From contig MSDW01000002.1 in assembly GCA_001914405.1 (NCBI GenBank), positions 1-64,000 on the forward strand: a DNA stretch of 64,000 nucleotides, given 5' to 3'. A program made the translations under genes and the position numbers. Shown in pieces: positions 50,334 through 59,354 of this stretch. This DNA is from Candidatus Methanohalarchaeum thermophilum (GTDB taxonomy: Archaea; Halobacteriota; Methanonatronarchaeia; Methanonatronarchaeales; Methanonatronarchaeaceae). The notes below the pieces were generated by a model that had not been told where the DNA came from, ran no database searches, and worked only from the letters and a program-made list of their open reading frames with translations. Each line of letters opens with the position of its first letter. Position 1 is the first letter of the stretch.

Positions 50334-51401
50334 ATGGATAAAAAAGAACTTGCTCAGAGGTTTTCTAAAAAGATCAAGGATCTTTGCCCTGAAAGAGAGG
50401 TCAGAGCTATTCATGTCTGTGGAACCCATGAACAAGCTATAACAAGATATGGTTTGAGATCTCTGCTTCCAGATAACTTTGATCTTAAGATGGGGCCTGG
50501 TTGTCCGGTTTGCGTTACTCCGGCTAGGGTTATTGATAGGGCAATAAAATTGGCAAGAAAGGGATTGACTTTAGCTACTTTTGGAGATATGCTTAATGTC
50601 CCTGGTTCTTCCTCTAGCTTGTCTGATGCAAAATCTGATGGGGCTGATGTTAAGGTTGTTTATAGTGTAAATGAAGCTATTAAGATAGCTAAGAAGATTG
50701 ATAATGACCTAGTTTTTTTAGGTGTGGGTTTTGAAACTACGGCTCCTTCTAATGCAGCTGTTTTAGAGAGAGGGGTTCCTAGTAACTTTTCTATATTAAC
50801 TTGTCACAGGCTTATTCCTCCGGCAATGGAACTGCTTGTTAATTTAGAAAATGTTAATTTTGATGGTTTTATAGCTCCGGGACATGTTTCTACTATAATT
50901 GGAGAAGATCCTTATGAGAAGTTTGTATCCGAATATGATATGTCTACAGTTATCGCAGGTTTTGAGCCTCTGGATATATTATTTGCCGTCTTAAAGTTTG
51001 TTAAACAGATAGATGAAGAAATTATTCAATTGGAAAATGCATATGAGAGAGCTGTTAGGCCTGAAGGAAACATTAAGGCTAAGGAAGCTCTGAATAGGGT
51101 TTTTAAGGTAGTTGATGCTGAATGGAGGGGTATTGGAGAGATCGAGGACTCGGGTCTAAGGCTCAAAGATGAATACAGTAAATTTGATGCTAGGAAAAAA
51201 CATGACGTCACTCTCGAAGAAAGCAGGGATGTTCATCCAGGATGCATTTGCCATTTGGTTTTAACTGCCCAGAAAACTCCGAAGGAATGTAATTTATTTA
51301 AAGAAAAATGCACTCCCCAGAACCCCTATGGTCCATGTATGGTTAGCGAAGAGGGAGAATGTAACATATGGTATCAATACGGTGAGAGACCCAGTTTGTG
51401 A
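50334..51401 (+). CDS. hypD: Hydrogenase maturation protein HypD
   Basis: This encodes 355 residues. It builds the Fe(CN)2CO group with HypC and HypE. AIHVCGTHEQAITRYGLRSLLP, GPGCPVCVTP and FLGVGFETTAP are the conserved Cys and core motifs. The C-terminal PGCICHLVLTAQKTPKECNLF and CTPQNPYGPCMVS bind the 4Fe-4S cluster. It starts two bases after hypC and is of normal length. Confidence 0.97.
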   Translation: MDKKELAQRFSKKIKDLCPEREVRAIHVCGTHEQAITRYGLRSLLPDNFDLKMGPGCPVCVTPARVIDRAIKLARKGLTLATFGDMLNVPGSSSSLSDAKSDGADVKVVYSVNEAIKIAKKIDNDLVFLGVGFETTAPSNAAVLERGVPSNFSILTCHRLIPPAMELLVNLENVNFDGFIAPGHVSTIIGEDPYEKFVSEYDMSTVIAGFEPLDILFAVLKFVKQIDEEIIQLENAYERAVRPEGNIKAKEALNRVFKVVDAEWRGIGEIEDSGLRLKDEYSKFDARKKHDVTLEESRDVHPGCICHLVLTAQKTPKECNLFKEKCTPQNPYGPCMVSEEGECNIWYQYGERPSL

Positions 51402-51407
51402 TCTACA

Positions 51408-51773
51408 ATGCATGAATTTAGCGTAGCTAAACAGGTTTGTGATAAGGCATTAGAGATTTTAGATGAGGAAGATATGGAAAAAGTTGTTGATGTTTATGTA
51501 GGCATAGGTAAATTAAGTCATATTAATGAAAAACAGTTTAGATTCTGCTTTAATAACATTAAAAAAAATTTTGTTGCTTTAGAAGAGTCAGACCTTTCAG
51601 TTAATGAAAAAGATGTTTCAATAGAATGTGATTGTGGCTACAAAGGTGTCATAGAGATAAACGACTTCGAAGAGATCCCTAATAAATTTAAATGTCCAAA
51701 GTGTGATGACCCTAATCCGTCTATAGAGAAAGGAGACGAAGTTATTATTGAAAAAATTAAATTAGAGGATTAA
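51408..51773 (+). CDS. hypA: Hydrogenase nickel insertion protein HypA
   Basis: This encodes 121 residues. The nickel-binding N-terminus MHEFSVAKQV has the essential His2. The zinc domain is IECDCGYKG...FKCPKCDD, so the first pair is C-x-C rather than the usual C-x2-C. It delivers nickel to the large subunit, normally with the GTPase HypB, which is not encoded here. It sits six bases after hypD and four before hypE. Confidence 0.93.
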   Translation: MHEFSVAKQVCDKALEILDEEDMEKVVDVYVGIGKLSHINEKQFRFCFNNIKKNFVALEESDLSVNEKDVSIECDCGYKGVIEINDFEEIPNKFKCPKCDDPNPSIEKGDEVIIEKIKLED

Positions 51774-51776
51774 AGA

Positions 51777-52799
51777 ATGGAAGATAAAGTTATTAAAATG
51801 GAACATGGAGCTGGTGGAGAGCTGATGCAGAACCTGATCAAGGACTTGATAATTAAAAATATTGAAAAAAAAGAAGCTGGTGGCGTTGGTCTCGATGAAC
51901 TTGACGATGGAGGCTCGATTCCTCTGAATAACTTTAGAGGGAATGTAGTACTTACTACAGACAGCCATATTGTAAAACCTCTTTTCTTTCCAGGAGGAGA
52001 TATTGGAAAGCTAGCAGTTTCAGGAACGGTTAACGATCTTTCAGTTATGGGAGCCAAACCAGTTGCTTTATCTAGCAGTATAGTAGTTGAAGAAGGTTTT
52101 GACATGAATAAAATTGAGGAAATAATGAAATCCATCAATAAAACATCTAAAGAAGCAGATACACCAATAATTACTGGTGACACTAAAGTTATGGAAAAAG
52201 AAGAGATAAGTGACTTAATAATTAATACTACCGGAATAGGTTTCTGTAAAAACCCAGTTCGTGATTCAGGCCTAAATAGCGGAGATAAATTGATCATTAC
52301 TGGACCTATCGGAAGACACGGCATTTCCTTACTCTCTTTCAGAGAAGGATTTACTTTTGAATCGGATCTTGAATCCGATGTTCAACCAATAAACTCTCTA
52401 ATAGATTCTGCCTTAAAAGCAGGAGGAGTAACAGCTATGAAGGATCCAACCAGAGGAGGATTAGCTACTGCCCTAAACGAGATGGCCAGCAAATCTAACC
52501 TTGGTCTATTAATAAAGGAAGACAAAATACCTTTAACCGATGGAGTTGAATCTGCATCCAGTATACTAGGCATTGATCCTATGAATGTAGCTAACGAGGG
52601 AATCGCTATAATAGGAGTTAAAAAAAATAAAGCTGAAGATGTTTTAAGTGAACTTAAAAAACAAAAAAAGGGTAAAAAAGCTAAAATAATAGGTAAAGCC
52701 GTTAAGGAAAACAAAAGAAAAGTGGTTTTAGAAACAAAAGTAGGAGGAAAAAGATTTCTAGAAGCCCCTGACGGAGACCCAGTTCCCAGAGTATGCTAA
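51777..52799 (+). CDS. hypE: Hydrogenase maturation protein HypE
   Basis: This encodes 340 residues of the PurM/ThiL fold. It dehydrates a C-terminal thiocarboxamide to thiocyanate, the CN donor for the active-site iron. MEHGAGGELM opens it, TDSHIVKPLFFPGGDIGKLA holds the metal and ATP ligands, KDPTRGGLATALNEMA follows, and it ends PRVC, the catalytic Cys340. GAGGAT precedes the ATG. The carbamoyltransferase HypF must be encoded elsewhere. Confidence 0.97.
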   Translation: MEDKVIKMEHGAGGELMQNLIKDLIIKNIEKKEAGGVGLDELDDGGSIPLNNFRGNVVLTTDSHIVKPLFFPGGDIGKLAVSGTVNDLSVMGAKPVALSSSIVVEEGFDMNKIEEIMKSINKTSKEADTPIITGDTKVMEKEEISDLIINTTGIGFCKNPVRDSGLNSGDKLIITGPIGRHGISLLSFREGFTFESDLESDVQPINSLIDSALKAGGVTAMKDPTRGGLATALNEMASKSNLGLLIKEDKIPLTDGVESASSILGIDPMNVANEGIAIIGVKKNKAEDVLSELKKQKKGKKAKIIGKAVKENKRKVVLETKVGGKRFLEAPDGDPVPRVC

Positions 52800-52800
52800 A

Positions 52801-52860
52801 GTGAACTACCTCCTACCAAAATCAGAGAATAGGAAGAGGTCTTCTCAACCACTAAGATAA
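52801..52860 (+). repeat. Hairpin repeat, long form, filling the hypE-dnaG gap
   Basis: GTGAACTACC, then TCCTACCAAAATCAGAGAAT with AGGAAGAGG, then TCTTCTCAACCACTAAGATAA. It occupies almost the whole 66-bp gap between the convergent hypE and dnaG stop codons, one base after the first and about 5 before the second. Confidence 0.85.
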
Positions 52861-52865
52861 GTGGA

Positions 52866-54206
52866 TTATATTTCTTCTTTTGTTATAACTTCAACTTTTG
52901 TTGGTTTTTTTACTACATCTCCAAGTTTTATTCCTAGAACTCTATTTATTCTTTTTTCTTGTGAAATGTCTAATAGTCGTTGAGTTACTACTCCATCGAA
53001 TATAACTGTTTCTACATTTTCTCCTACTTTTTTTAGTGAGTTTGCTAGTTCTCTGACCGCTACTTCTGTTACTTCTTCGTCTTCTTTGTTTAGTAGCTTT
53101 GCCTTTAATGTTCCTTCTAGGGAGTCTAATATATCAAGATAGGATCTATCACTTAGGTTTATTTGGTCTTCGGTTTTTGAACTGGATTTTTCTATTTTTC
53201 TCTTTAATTTTTTATTTTCCTCTGATTCTTTCGTACTTTTTACTTTATTAAAGCCCTTTTTTGCTTTTCTTAGTAGTTTACTTCTTGTTGTATTTTCATT
53301 GGATTGATCTCCTTGGCTTTCATGTTCACTATTCTTTTTCTTTGTTACTTCTTTATCCCTATCATTCTCTTTTTCTTTTTTTCTTTCTCTTTCTCTTGTG
53401 ATAGCATCTTCCATTGGTTCTTTGTTTCTGAGTGCTTTCATTATCTCTTCATGGTCTAGCTCTTCTACCTGTTTGCCTTCTGGTGCTCTGGCTACATAGT
53501 CTATTTCAGCTCTTTGTGCAATTTCTTTTAGTATTAGGTCTCCTCCTCTGTCTCCATCTAGAAAAGCTGTAACTGTTTTATTTTGGCTTATTTCTTCCAT
53601 TTGCTTTGGCAGATCTGTTCCTTCTATTGCTATTGCATTTTTGACTCCGTAGTCTAGTAGATTTAGGACGTCTGATCTTCCTTCTACTAATAGTATTGCG
53701 TCTGAGGATCCTACATTGGGTCCTGAGCTTAGTCCTTTGTATTTTGTTATACCTGTTTCTCCAAAGGATCTTTTTACTGTTTTTGCTATCTCTTTATTGT
53801 CTAGATCTTCTTCTGAGAACATGTCTGAGAGTATTTCCTTAGCCCTATCGACTATTTTGTCTCTTTTACTTTCTCTTATGTCTTCAACATCTGTTACATT
53901 TATTTCTGCTTTACATGGACCTATTCTATCTATAGTTTCTAGCGATGCTGCTAGTACAGCTGTTTCTACTTTATTCAGGCTTGATGGTATGAGAACCTTG
54001 CCTCTTGATCTTCCATCCTCTGAGTTTATGCTAACTCTTATTCTACCTACACGTCCTCCGTTCTGTAGTTCTCTTAGATCCGAATTCTCACCAATCAACC
54101 CCTCTGTTTGACCAAATATCGCTCCTACTACATCTGGTTTTTCTACAACTCCATTTGCTTGAATTTGAGCATGAATAAGATATTTTGCCTCGCCAAAGTT
54201 TTGCAT
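52866..54206 (-). CDS. dnaG: Archaeal DnaG-like primase (exosome-associated)
   Basis: This encodes 446 residues. The archaeal N-terminal domain (AKYLIHAQIQANGVVEKPDVVG) precedes the Toprim domain, with EGRSDVLNLL and FLDGDRGGDL as its Glu and DxD motifs. Residues 260-345 form a long, highly charged, low-complexity linker rich in Lys, Glu and Ser. The C-terminal domain (SYLDILDSLEGTLKAKLLN) in other archaea contacts the Csl4 exosome subunit. It can synthesise primers in vitro and is a stable exosome component. It is monocistronic and convergent with hypE. Confidence 0.95.
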   Translation of the reverse strand: MQNFGEAKYLIHAQIQANGVVEKPDVVGAIFGQTEGLIGENSDLRELQNGGRVGRIRVSINSEDGRSRGKVLIPSSLNKVETAVLAASLETIDRIGPCKAEINVTDVEDIRESKRDKIVDRAKEILSDMFSEEDLDNKEIAKTVKRSFGETGITKYKGLSSGPNVGSSDAILLVEGRSDVLNLLDYGVKNAIAIEGTDLPKQMEEISQNKTVTAFLDGDRGGDLILKEIAQRAEIDYVARAPEGKQVEELDHEEIMKALRNKEPMEDAITRERERKKEKENDRDKEVTKKKNSEHESQGDQSNENTTRSKLLRKAKKGFNKVKSTKESEENKKLKRKIEKSSSKTEDQINLSDRSYLDILDSLEGTLKAKLLNKEDEEVTEVAVRELANSLKKVGENVETVIFDGVVTQRLLDISQEKRINRVLGIKLGDVVKKPTKVEVITKEEI

Positions 54207-54564
54207 TAAGATTCCTCCTAAGGTACTGGGGAACTAATCTAATAAATAATACTAATATCATTATCTTGAACAAGTTGAGTTCTGAACTAAGTTTGATCAA
54301 GTTACATTTTGTCATTTAAAGCTCCCCTTAAAGTTAATTATCAATAATTTAGTTTTCCTCTAAAAATATAAAATATTTGGCCAAATTGCTTTGATAAAAA
54401 TATATAATCTCTCTAAACCTATTATTGCAATTAAAAAATAATTTAAACTATTTTATTAATTCCTGATATCCAATAAGCTCAAAGAGCATTATCTCTATTT
54501 AAAAATCTGATGAAACAAAATTTAGAGGTATAATATGATTTAATTGACCTAATTTTGTATTTAA
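54207..54564. other. AT-rich intergenic region upstream of dnaG
   Basis: About 360 bp without a supported gene between the dnaG start and the 3' end of the hydrogenase protease gene. It is very AT-rich, and the dnaG promoter should be here. No repeat of the families above was seen. Confidence 0.5.
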
Positions 54565-55050
54565 TCAATTATTATGGGTTTTTTGTGGATTTGATTCATT
54601 TTTTACTTCTGATAACACTTTTTCTATTAATTTAGGTAATTTTTCTTTTATTTCTTTACTTAGTTCCATTGTGTAATTTGTTCTATCTACTTTTCCTATC
54701 TCTATGCCGTAAACTTTTATTTCTGGTAATATTTCCATTTCTTCTCCGACTGCAAGGGCATCCAAGAAATCTATGTCGTGTGCTGATAGGCTTAATTTTT
54801 CTATATCTGGAGCTTTATTTACCTTGAATTCTACTATGTCTCCTTTTTCTTTCTGCATTTTGACTGCATCTATTATGATCACTTTTTCGTATTCTTCGAA
54901 ACTGTTTAATAATCGAAAACCTGGAGTTCCACCGTCTATAACGGATACATTGTCTGGTGCTTCTTCTGTAAGCTCCTGAACTGCCTTTATACCTAATCCT
55001 TCATCCCCTAAGAGAAGGTTTCCGAGTCCTATTATTGCTGTATTTGTCAT
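54565..55050 (-). CDS. vhtD: Hydrogenase maturation endopeptidase (HyaD/VhtD family)
   Basis: This encodes 161 residues. It cleaves the C-terminal extension of the large subunit after nickel insertion. GNLLLGDEGLGIKAVQEL carries Glu17, IIIDAV carries Asp61 and LSAHDIDFLDAL carries His91, the three nickel-sensing ligands; GGTPGFRLLNSF is also conserved. It is the last gene of the hydrogenase operon, 51 bp after the cytochrome gene. The large subunit upstream has exactly the kind of tail it should remove. Confidence 0.93.
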   Translation of the reverse strand: MTNTAIIGLGNLLLGDEGLGIKAVQELTEEAPDNVSVIDGGTPGFRLLNSFEEYEKVIIIDAVKMQKEKGDIVEFKVNKAPDIEKLSLSAHDIDFLDALAVGEEMEILPEIKVYGIEIGKVDRTNYTMELSKEIKEKLPKLIEKVLSEVKNESNPQKTHNN

Positions 55051-55101
55051 AGTAAAAAAGAGAAAAAAGGTTTTGTGTTTTGTTTTTTATTTTCCTAGTT
55101 T

Positions 55102-55839
55102 TTATTCTTCTTTCTTCTTTACTTTACTGTATGGTGTTTTGGATGGATCTTCTGTTCCTCTGTAAAACATAGCTTTTACGTATTCCCATGAATCTGGGTC
55201 TGCTAAATTTATCCATGAATGGAATATTACTTCAAAAACGAAGTACCAAGCTGCTAGTACATGCCAGGTTCGTGCGACTGCTAGGAAGTTTGATTGAGGT
55301 GCAAAGAACCCTATAATGCCATAGGTTATTGAGTTCATTATTTCAGCTGCTGGTGTTAGTAGCCCGAATTGTCCATTTGGAGCCCAGATTGCAACGCCGG
55401 TGAAGAATACTATTAGTATTGGAACTGCTTCTATGAAGATGAAAGGCTTCCAGAAAGGTGCGTGTTTTGTTTCGTGTGTTCCTTCTTCTTCGTCATATAT
55501 ACTAAAGGCCTCGTAATCTTTTTTTCCTATGTAGCTCAGTAATACATTTTTCATTCGCTTTAGGTCATCTTTTTTTATCAGATACATCCCTATATGTCCT
55601 TCTAGGAATATAGTGGCTATATTATAAGCTAGGAGTATCCATGCAAAGAAAAGAGCTACTGCCATCCAGAGGTGAAGTGCTCTTGCAAATGCTCTAGTCC
55701 CAAACAGTCCTTCAAGCCATCCTCCACCGTAATATATGTAGAAACCTGTTATTAGTAATGCTATAACTGCTATTAGGTGAACCCAGTGTTGTATTATCTC
55801 ATTTATGCCATATCTCTTTATTAGATCTTTTTTTGGCAT
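55102..55839 (-). CDS. vhtC: Hydrogenase cytochrome b subunit (VhtC/VhoC type)
   Basis: This encodes 245 residues with about five membrane helices. Likely haem-b ligands are His18 and His21 in IIQHWVHLIAV, His in ARALHLWMAVAL, His in ARTWHVLAAWY and His in VIFHSWINL. It receives electrons from the small subunit and passes them to a membrane carrier, methanophenazine in Methanosarcina homologues. A GGAGGTCC site precedes the ATG, and the gene starts directly after the large subunit. Its presence implies electron-transport-linked H2 oxidation at the membrane. Confidence 0.93.
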   Translation of the reverse strand: MPKKDLIKRYGINEIIQHWVHLIAVIALLITGFYIYYGGGWLEGLFGTRAFARALHLWMAVALFFAWILLAYNIATIFLEGHIGMYLIKKDDLKRMKNVLLSYIGKKDYEAFSIYDEEEGTHETKHAPFWKPFIFIEAVPILIVFFTGVAIWAPNGQFGLLTPAAEIMNSITYGIIGFFAPQSNFLAVARTWHVLAAWYFVFEVIFHSWINLADPDSWEYVKAMFYRGTEDPSKTPYSKVKKKEE

Positions 55840-57567
55840 TTAGGACCTCCAGCTATCGAATTCATTTTGGTTGCCTTCGGAGTCTATTGTGTGTACTGCG
55901 CACGCTATACATGGATCAAATGATCTTATCGTGTGGAATAACTGTACCGGGTTCTCTGCTTTTTCTGGGAGTGAACCGTTTATATCTGGCCCTATACTGT
56001 TTACTGCCTGTTCATATGGCCCCATCTTTCCTTCTGGTCCTCTAGGAGACATGTTCCAGGTTGTAGGTACTACTGCTTGGTATTTGTCTATTTTTCCTTT
56101 TCCATCTGTACTAACATAGTGTAATAGTGATCCTCTAGGTGGCTCCCACATCCCTATTCCTTCACTGTTTTTACCTTGCTCCCAGTCAGGTTCGTTGTAG
56201 AATCTTCCTTCTGGGTCAACCATTTTAACCCACTCAAGTATTTTTGGAACTAATATGAGTAGGTTGTGGGCTCTAGCTATTATTCTAGTAAATGTGTTGA
56301 CTGGATTTAGTTCTAGTTGATCCCATTCTTTGCTTTGTACTATATTTGGAATTAGTCCTGTAGGATCGCTTATTGCCATTCTAGCTAGTGGACCTACTTC
56401 TGCTGGTTTTCCATTGTATCTAGGTGCTTTTGTCCATGTGTATTCTGCTTCTGGTTCATAGGTATTGAAGTCTTCTTCTTTTAAATCTGTTTTAGGTTCT
56501 GTTGTTTCTTCTGAGAAATGTCCTCCTGTACCTTCTTTGTAGTATGAGTTAGTTACATACTCTTTTATTTTACCAGTGTCTACTTCGCTTAGATCTCCTG
56601 TCTGTATGTCATAGACTCCGGATCCTAGGTATTCCTCGTCTTCCCATTCTTCCCATCCACCGTAACTCATTAGTAGTTGGTTTGTGTTCCCATACCTATG
56701 CATTTTTAGGTTTGGTTCTCCTTTTATGTCATTTAAAGCTCCGTATTTCAGTATTAGTGGTATATCTCCTATATTGGATATTCCACCTTTTTCATCGATA
56801 AGCGTGTTCACCCACTCTAAAATATCAGTGAGCGGTTGGTCGCTTTTTGACCATTCATTTGCCTTTTCCATATAAGTCTGGTAGGTGATTGGGTCTCCTG
56901 GTCTGCCGAGGGCTACTTCTTCTACAAATTTAACTGCTCTTTCCCATAGACCAGCCATTTTTGATAGATCGGAATATGTGGGCACATAGGATATTCCACC
57001 GGGTGCAAATGTCCTTGGATGTGGTGACATTCCATTTATTATGCCCGGTACTTTTGCTACTTCTTTTCTAGCTTCGACAGCCTTTAGATATGAGTCTCCT
57101 GGCCCATGTGGATCGTTTATTGCTGCAAATCTTTTTATTAGTTCCTTTCTTAGCATCGAATAGTTAGCTAGTATTCCTTCATCTGGATCAACATATCGAG
57201 GGCTTGCTAGATCCGGTAAACCTAGAGCATATATTATTTCAGCGTGATCCTCTATTGCCTGGGCCCCATTTGCTATATTTCTCATTATTCGGCCTTGTTT
57301 AGGTGGTGTAACATCGTATAGTTCTTCTAGAGCTCTAGTTGATGCGGTTGCATGAGCTAGGTAGCATACCCCACAGAACCTGCTTGAAATATGTATTGCG
57401 TCTACTGGATCATTACCTGCCATTATATTTTCAAATCCTCTGTACAGGGTTCCTGAGCTATATGGGCTTTCGTCTACCACATTTCCTGAGTCATCTATTT
57501 TTGCTCTTATTTTAAGATGGCCTTCTATACGAGTTAAAGGATCTACAACTACTTCTTTTTCAGACAT
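55840..57567 (-). CDS. vhtA: [NiFe] hydrogenase large subunit (VhtA/VhoA type)
   Basis: This encodes 575 residues. The nickel-site cysteines are C65 and C68 in RFCGVCYLAH and C553 and C556 in DPCIACAVH. The final 16 residues after H559 (TIDSEGNQNEFDSWRS) form the extension removed by the protease. DPLTRIEGHLKI at the N-terminus and SPHPRTFAPGGI are also conserved. It is group 1 type, with relatives in methanophenazine-reducing hydrogenases. It lies between the small subunit and the cytochrome gene; a GGAGGAAT site precedes the ATG. Confidence 0.96.
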   Translation of the reverse strand: MSEKEVVVDPLTRIEGHLKIRAKIDDSGNVVDESPYSSGTLYRGFENIMAGNDPVDAIHISSRFCGVCYLAHATASTRALEELYDVTPPKQGRIMRNIANGAQAIEDHAEIIYALGLPDLASPRYVDPDEGILANYSMLRKELIKRFAAINDPHGPGDSYLKAVEARKEVAKVPGIINGMSPHPRTFAPGGISYVPTYSDLSKMAGLWERAVKFVEEVALGRPGDPITYQTYMEKANEWSKSDQPLTDILEWVNTLIDEKGGISNIGDIPLILKYGALNDIKGEPNLKMHRYGNTNQLLMSYGGWEEWEDEEYLGSGVYDIQTGDLSEVDTGKIKEYVTNSYYKEGTGGHFSEETTEPKTDLKEEDFNTYEPEAEYTWTKAPRYNGKPAEVGPLARMAISDPTGLIPNIVQSKEWDQLELNPVNTFTRIIARAHNLLILVPKILEWVKMVDPEGRFYNEPDWEQGKNSEGIGMWEPPRGSLLHYVSTDGKGKIDKYQAVVPTTWNMSPRGPEGKMGPYEQAVNSIGPDINGSLPEKAENPVQLFHTIRSFDPCIACAVHTIDSEGNQNEFDSWRS

Positions 57568-57570
57568 TCT

Positions 57571-58755
57571 TTATTCCTCCTCTTTTTCTTCAAAAGCTAA
57601 TTTTCTTATTGCATGTGCGGCTATTCCTGCTGCCGTTACTACTCCACCGATCTTTGCGAAGTCTCCTACATCATACCCTAAGAAAGTTGACAATCCTTCT
57701 ACTGGTTCTTTAAATGGGGTGAATGCTTCCGGGAAACCTGGTTCCGTACATCCAACGCATGGTCCACCACTCTCCATGCAGTAGCTGTTGCCTCCGTGCC
57801 ATTGCTCTTCTGGACAGTTGGCATAGGTCACTGGTGCTTTACAACCTAGTTTCCATAGGCATCCATCGTCTGAATAGGTTTCTGCAAAGTTTCCAACACC
57901 GTAGTCCCCTCTTCTCGTGCAATCCTGGTGTTCTATTTCTCCAAAAATGTCTTTAGGCCTATTATATTGATCTAAAAAGGGTCCTTCTGGTTTAAATGGT
58001 TTTAATTCTTCAGGTTTTGGTAATTTTCCTAATAAAGCTGCAACTACTACAGTCATTAACCAATGAGGGTTAACTGGGCAACCTGGGATATTTATTACAG
58101 GGTATCCTGCAGTTGATCTGTAATCTTTTCCAAGGTATCCTCCTGGTTCGTCTTTTGTAAATTGAACTCCCTTAGCTCCAGTTACTTCTCCTCCTCCTGG
58201 CGCACCAGGGATTCCTCCCCAAGCTGCACAGGCTCCTACTGTACAGGTGATCTTTGCGTTATCCTTCGCTTTATCCAGGTGTTCTATAAAGGGTTTCCCC
58301 CCTATTCTCAAGAAGTTTCCATTCATTTTGTCTTGTACAGATCCTTCAACAACCAATAGATATTCTTCATCGCTTTCGACTAAGTTTTCAAGAGCGTAAT
58401 TAGCGTTATATTCTTCTTCAACTTGTTCTCCATCTACTATAACTCCTGTTTGATAACCAATGACTTCATGGTATCCTACATCTACGCTTACTCCATCTAT
58501 ACCTAATACTGCTTCTGCTAAGGTAGGTGTTTCCGAGTTTAGGGTTGAAATTGAGCATCCCGCGCATTCGGCTCCAGATAGCCAGACAAGTTTGGTTCCT
58601 GAATCTTGAACTCCTTTTGCTAGGTCAGTTGAATATTTTGATAAAAATGCTCCTGCTCCTAGAGCCCCTGCTACTTTCAAAAAATTTCTTCTACTAAGTT
58701 CGAGTACATCTAGGTTTTCTAAATCCATGTCCTGTAGGTCAATCCCTTTTTCCAT
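57571..58755 (-). CDS. vhtG: [NiFe] hydrogenase small subunit with Tat signal (VhtG/VhoG type)
   Basis: This encodes 394 residues. SRRNFLK at 21-27 followed by VAGALGAGAFLSK is a twin-arginine signal, so the folded heterodimer is exported. GAECAGCS (C64, C67) ligates the proximal cluster; the histidine in the medial/distal region and CMESGGPCVGCTEPGFP complete the Fe-S relay. The C-terminus FAKIGGVVTAAGIAAHAIRK is a membrane anchor. It is the first gene of the operon, with GGAGGT about 10 nt before the ATG. Confidence 0.96.
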   Translation of the reverse strand: MEKGIDLQDMDLENLDVLELSRRNFLKVAGALGAGAFLSKYSTDLAKGVQDSGTKLVWLSGAECAGCSISTLNSETPTLAEAVLGIDGVSVDVGYHEVIGYQTGVIVDGEQVEEEYNANYALENLVESDEEYLLVVEGSVQDKMNGNFLRIGGKPFIEHLDKAKDNAKITCTVGACAAWGGIPGAPGGGEVTGAKGVQFTKDEPGGYLGKDYRSTAGYPVINIPGCPVNPHWLMTVVVAALLGKLPKPEELKPFKPEGPFLDQYNRPKDIFGEIEHQDCTRRGDYGVGNFAETYSDDGCLWKLGCKAPVTYANCPEEQWHGGNSYCMESGGPCVGCTEPGFPEAFTPFKEPVEGLSTFLGYDVGDFAKIGGVVTAAGIAAHAIRKLAFEEKEEE

Positions 58756-58949
58756 AACTTAAGTAACCTCCTTATTTAAATTAAACAAATAGACTTCAAA
58801 CATCCCCTATTTTCTCCATTTTTTCCATAAGTTAAATAATTTCGGGTTTATTAAGTTATATTGAATCCTATACTGTTTATGTAATCTTATCTACTTTTTG
58901 ATCAAGGTGTTTAACCTTAAGAGAAAAATAATATTATCAAAAAAACCTA

Positions 58950-59354
58950 TTAAATCCTGTCTTTTTCTTTTTCTTGTTTACCTAAATATGTATAGAGAGA
59001 TTCTACATCAGAAATCTCTTTCAAAAGCATTGCTTTTAATTTTCTCCTATACCAGTCGTTTGGTGTTACACCGTTTTTCTGTAGTAGTTTATGTATTTTA
59101 CTGGATAATTTTTCCCCATGGGCGTCCCAATCCGTTAAAATTATTGCGTTATCATATTTTTCAGCTATTTGCTCAGTTATCTCAAAAAAAGCCTTAGAAT
59201 TCTCAGATAGCTTTACTATCTCGTTAGTAACACCTAGATTTCTTAAAGACTTCTTATCTTGGCTTCCTTCTACCAGAATAACGGATCCTTCTTTTTTTAG
59301 TTTATCCAACACATCTCTTAGTTCAGATAACTTACTTTGATCCTCCCACTTCAA
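58950..59354 (-). CDS. Toprim-domain protein
   Basis: This encodes 134 residues. SVILVEGSQDKKSLRNLGV carries the Toprim glutamate (E29) and AIILTDWDAHGEKLSSKI the D-x-D pair, so the catalytic metal site is complete. The remainder (LKAMLLKEISDVESLYTYL) is helical. Small archaeal Toprim proteins of this kind resemble ribonuclease M5 and the primase core; the substrate is unknown. Its ATG overlaps the pyrC stop, so it is coupled to dihydroorotase, an odd pairing that is nonetheless common in archaea. Confidence 0.85.
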   Translation of the reverse strand: MKWEDQSKLSELRDVLDKLKKEGSVILVEGSQDKKSLRNLGVTNEIVKLSENSKAFFEITEQIAEKYDNAIILTDWDAHGEKLSSKIHKLLQKNGVTPNDWYRRKLKAMLLKEISDVESLYTYLGKQEKEKDRI

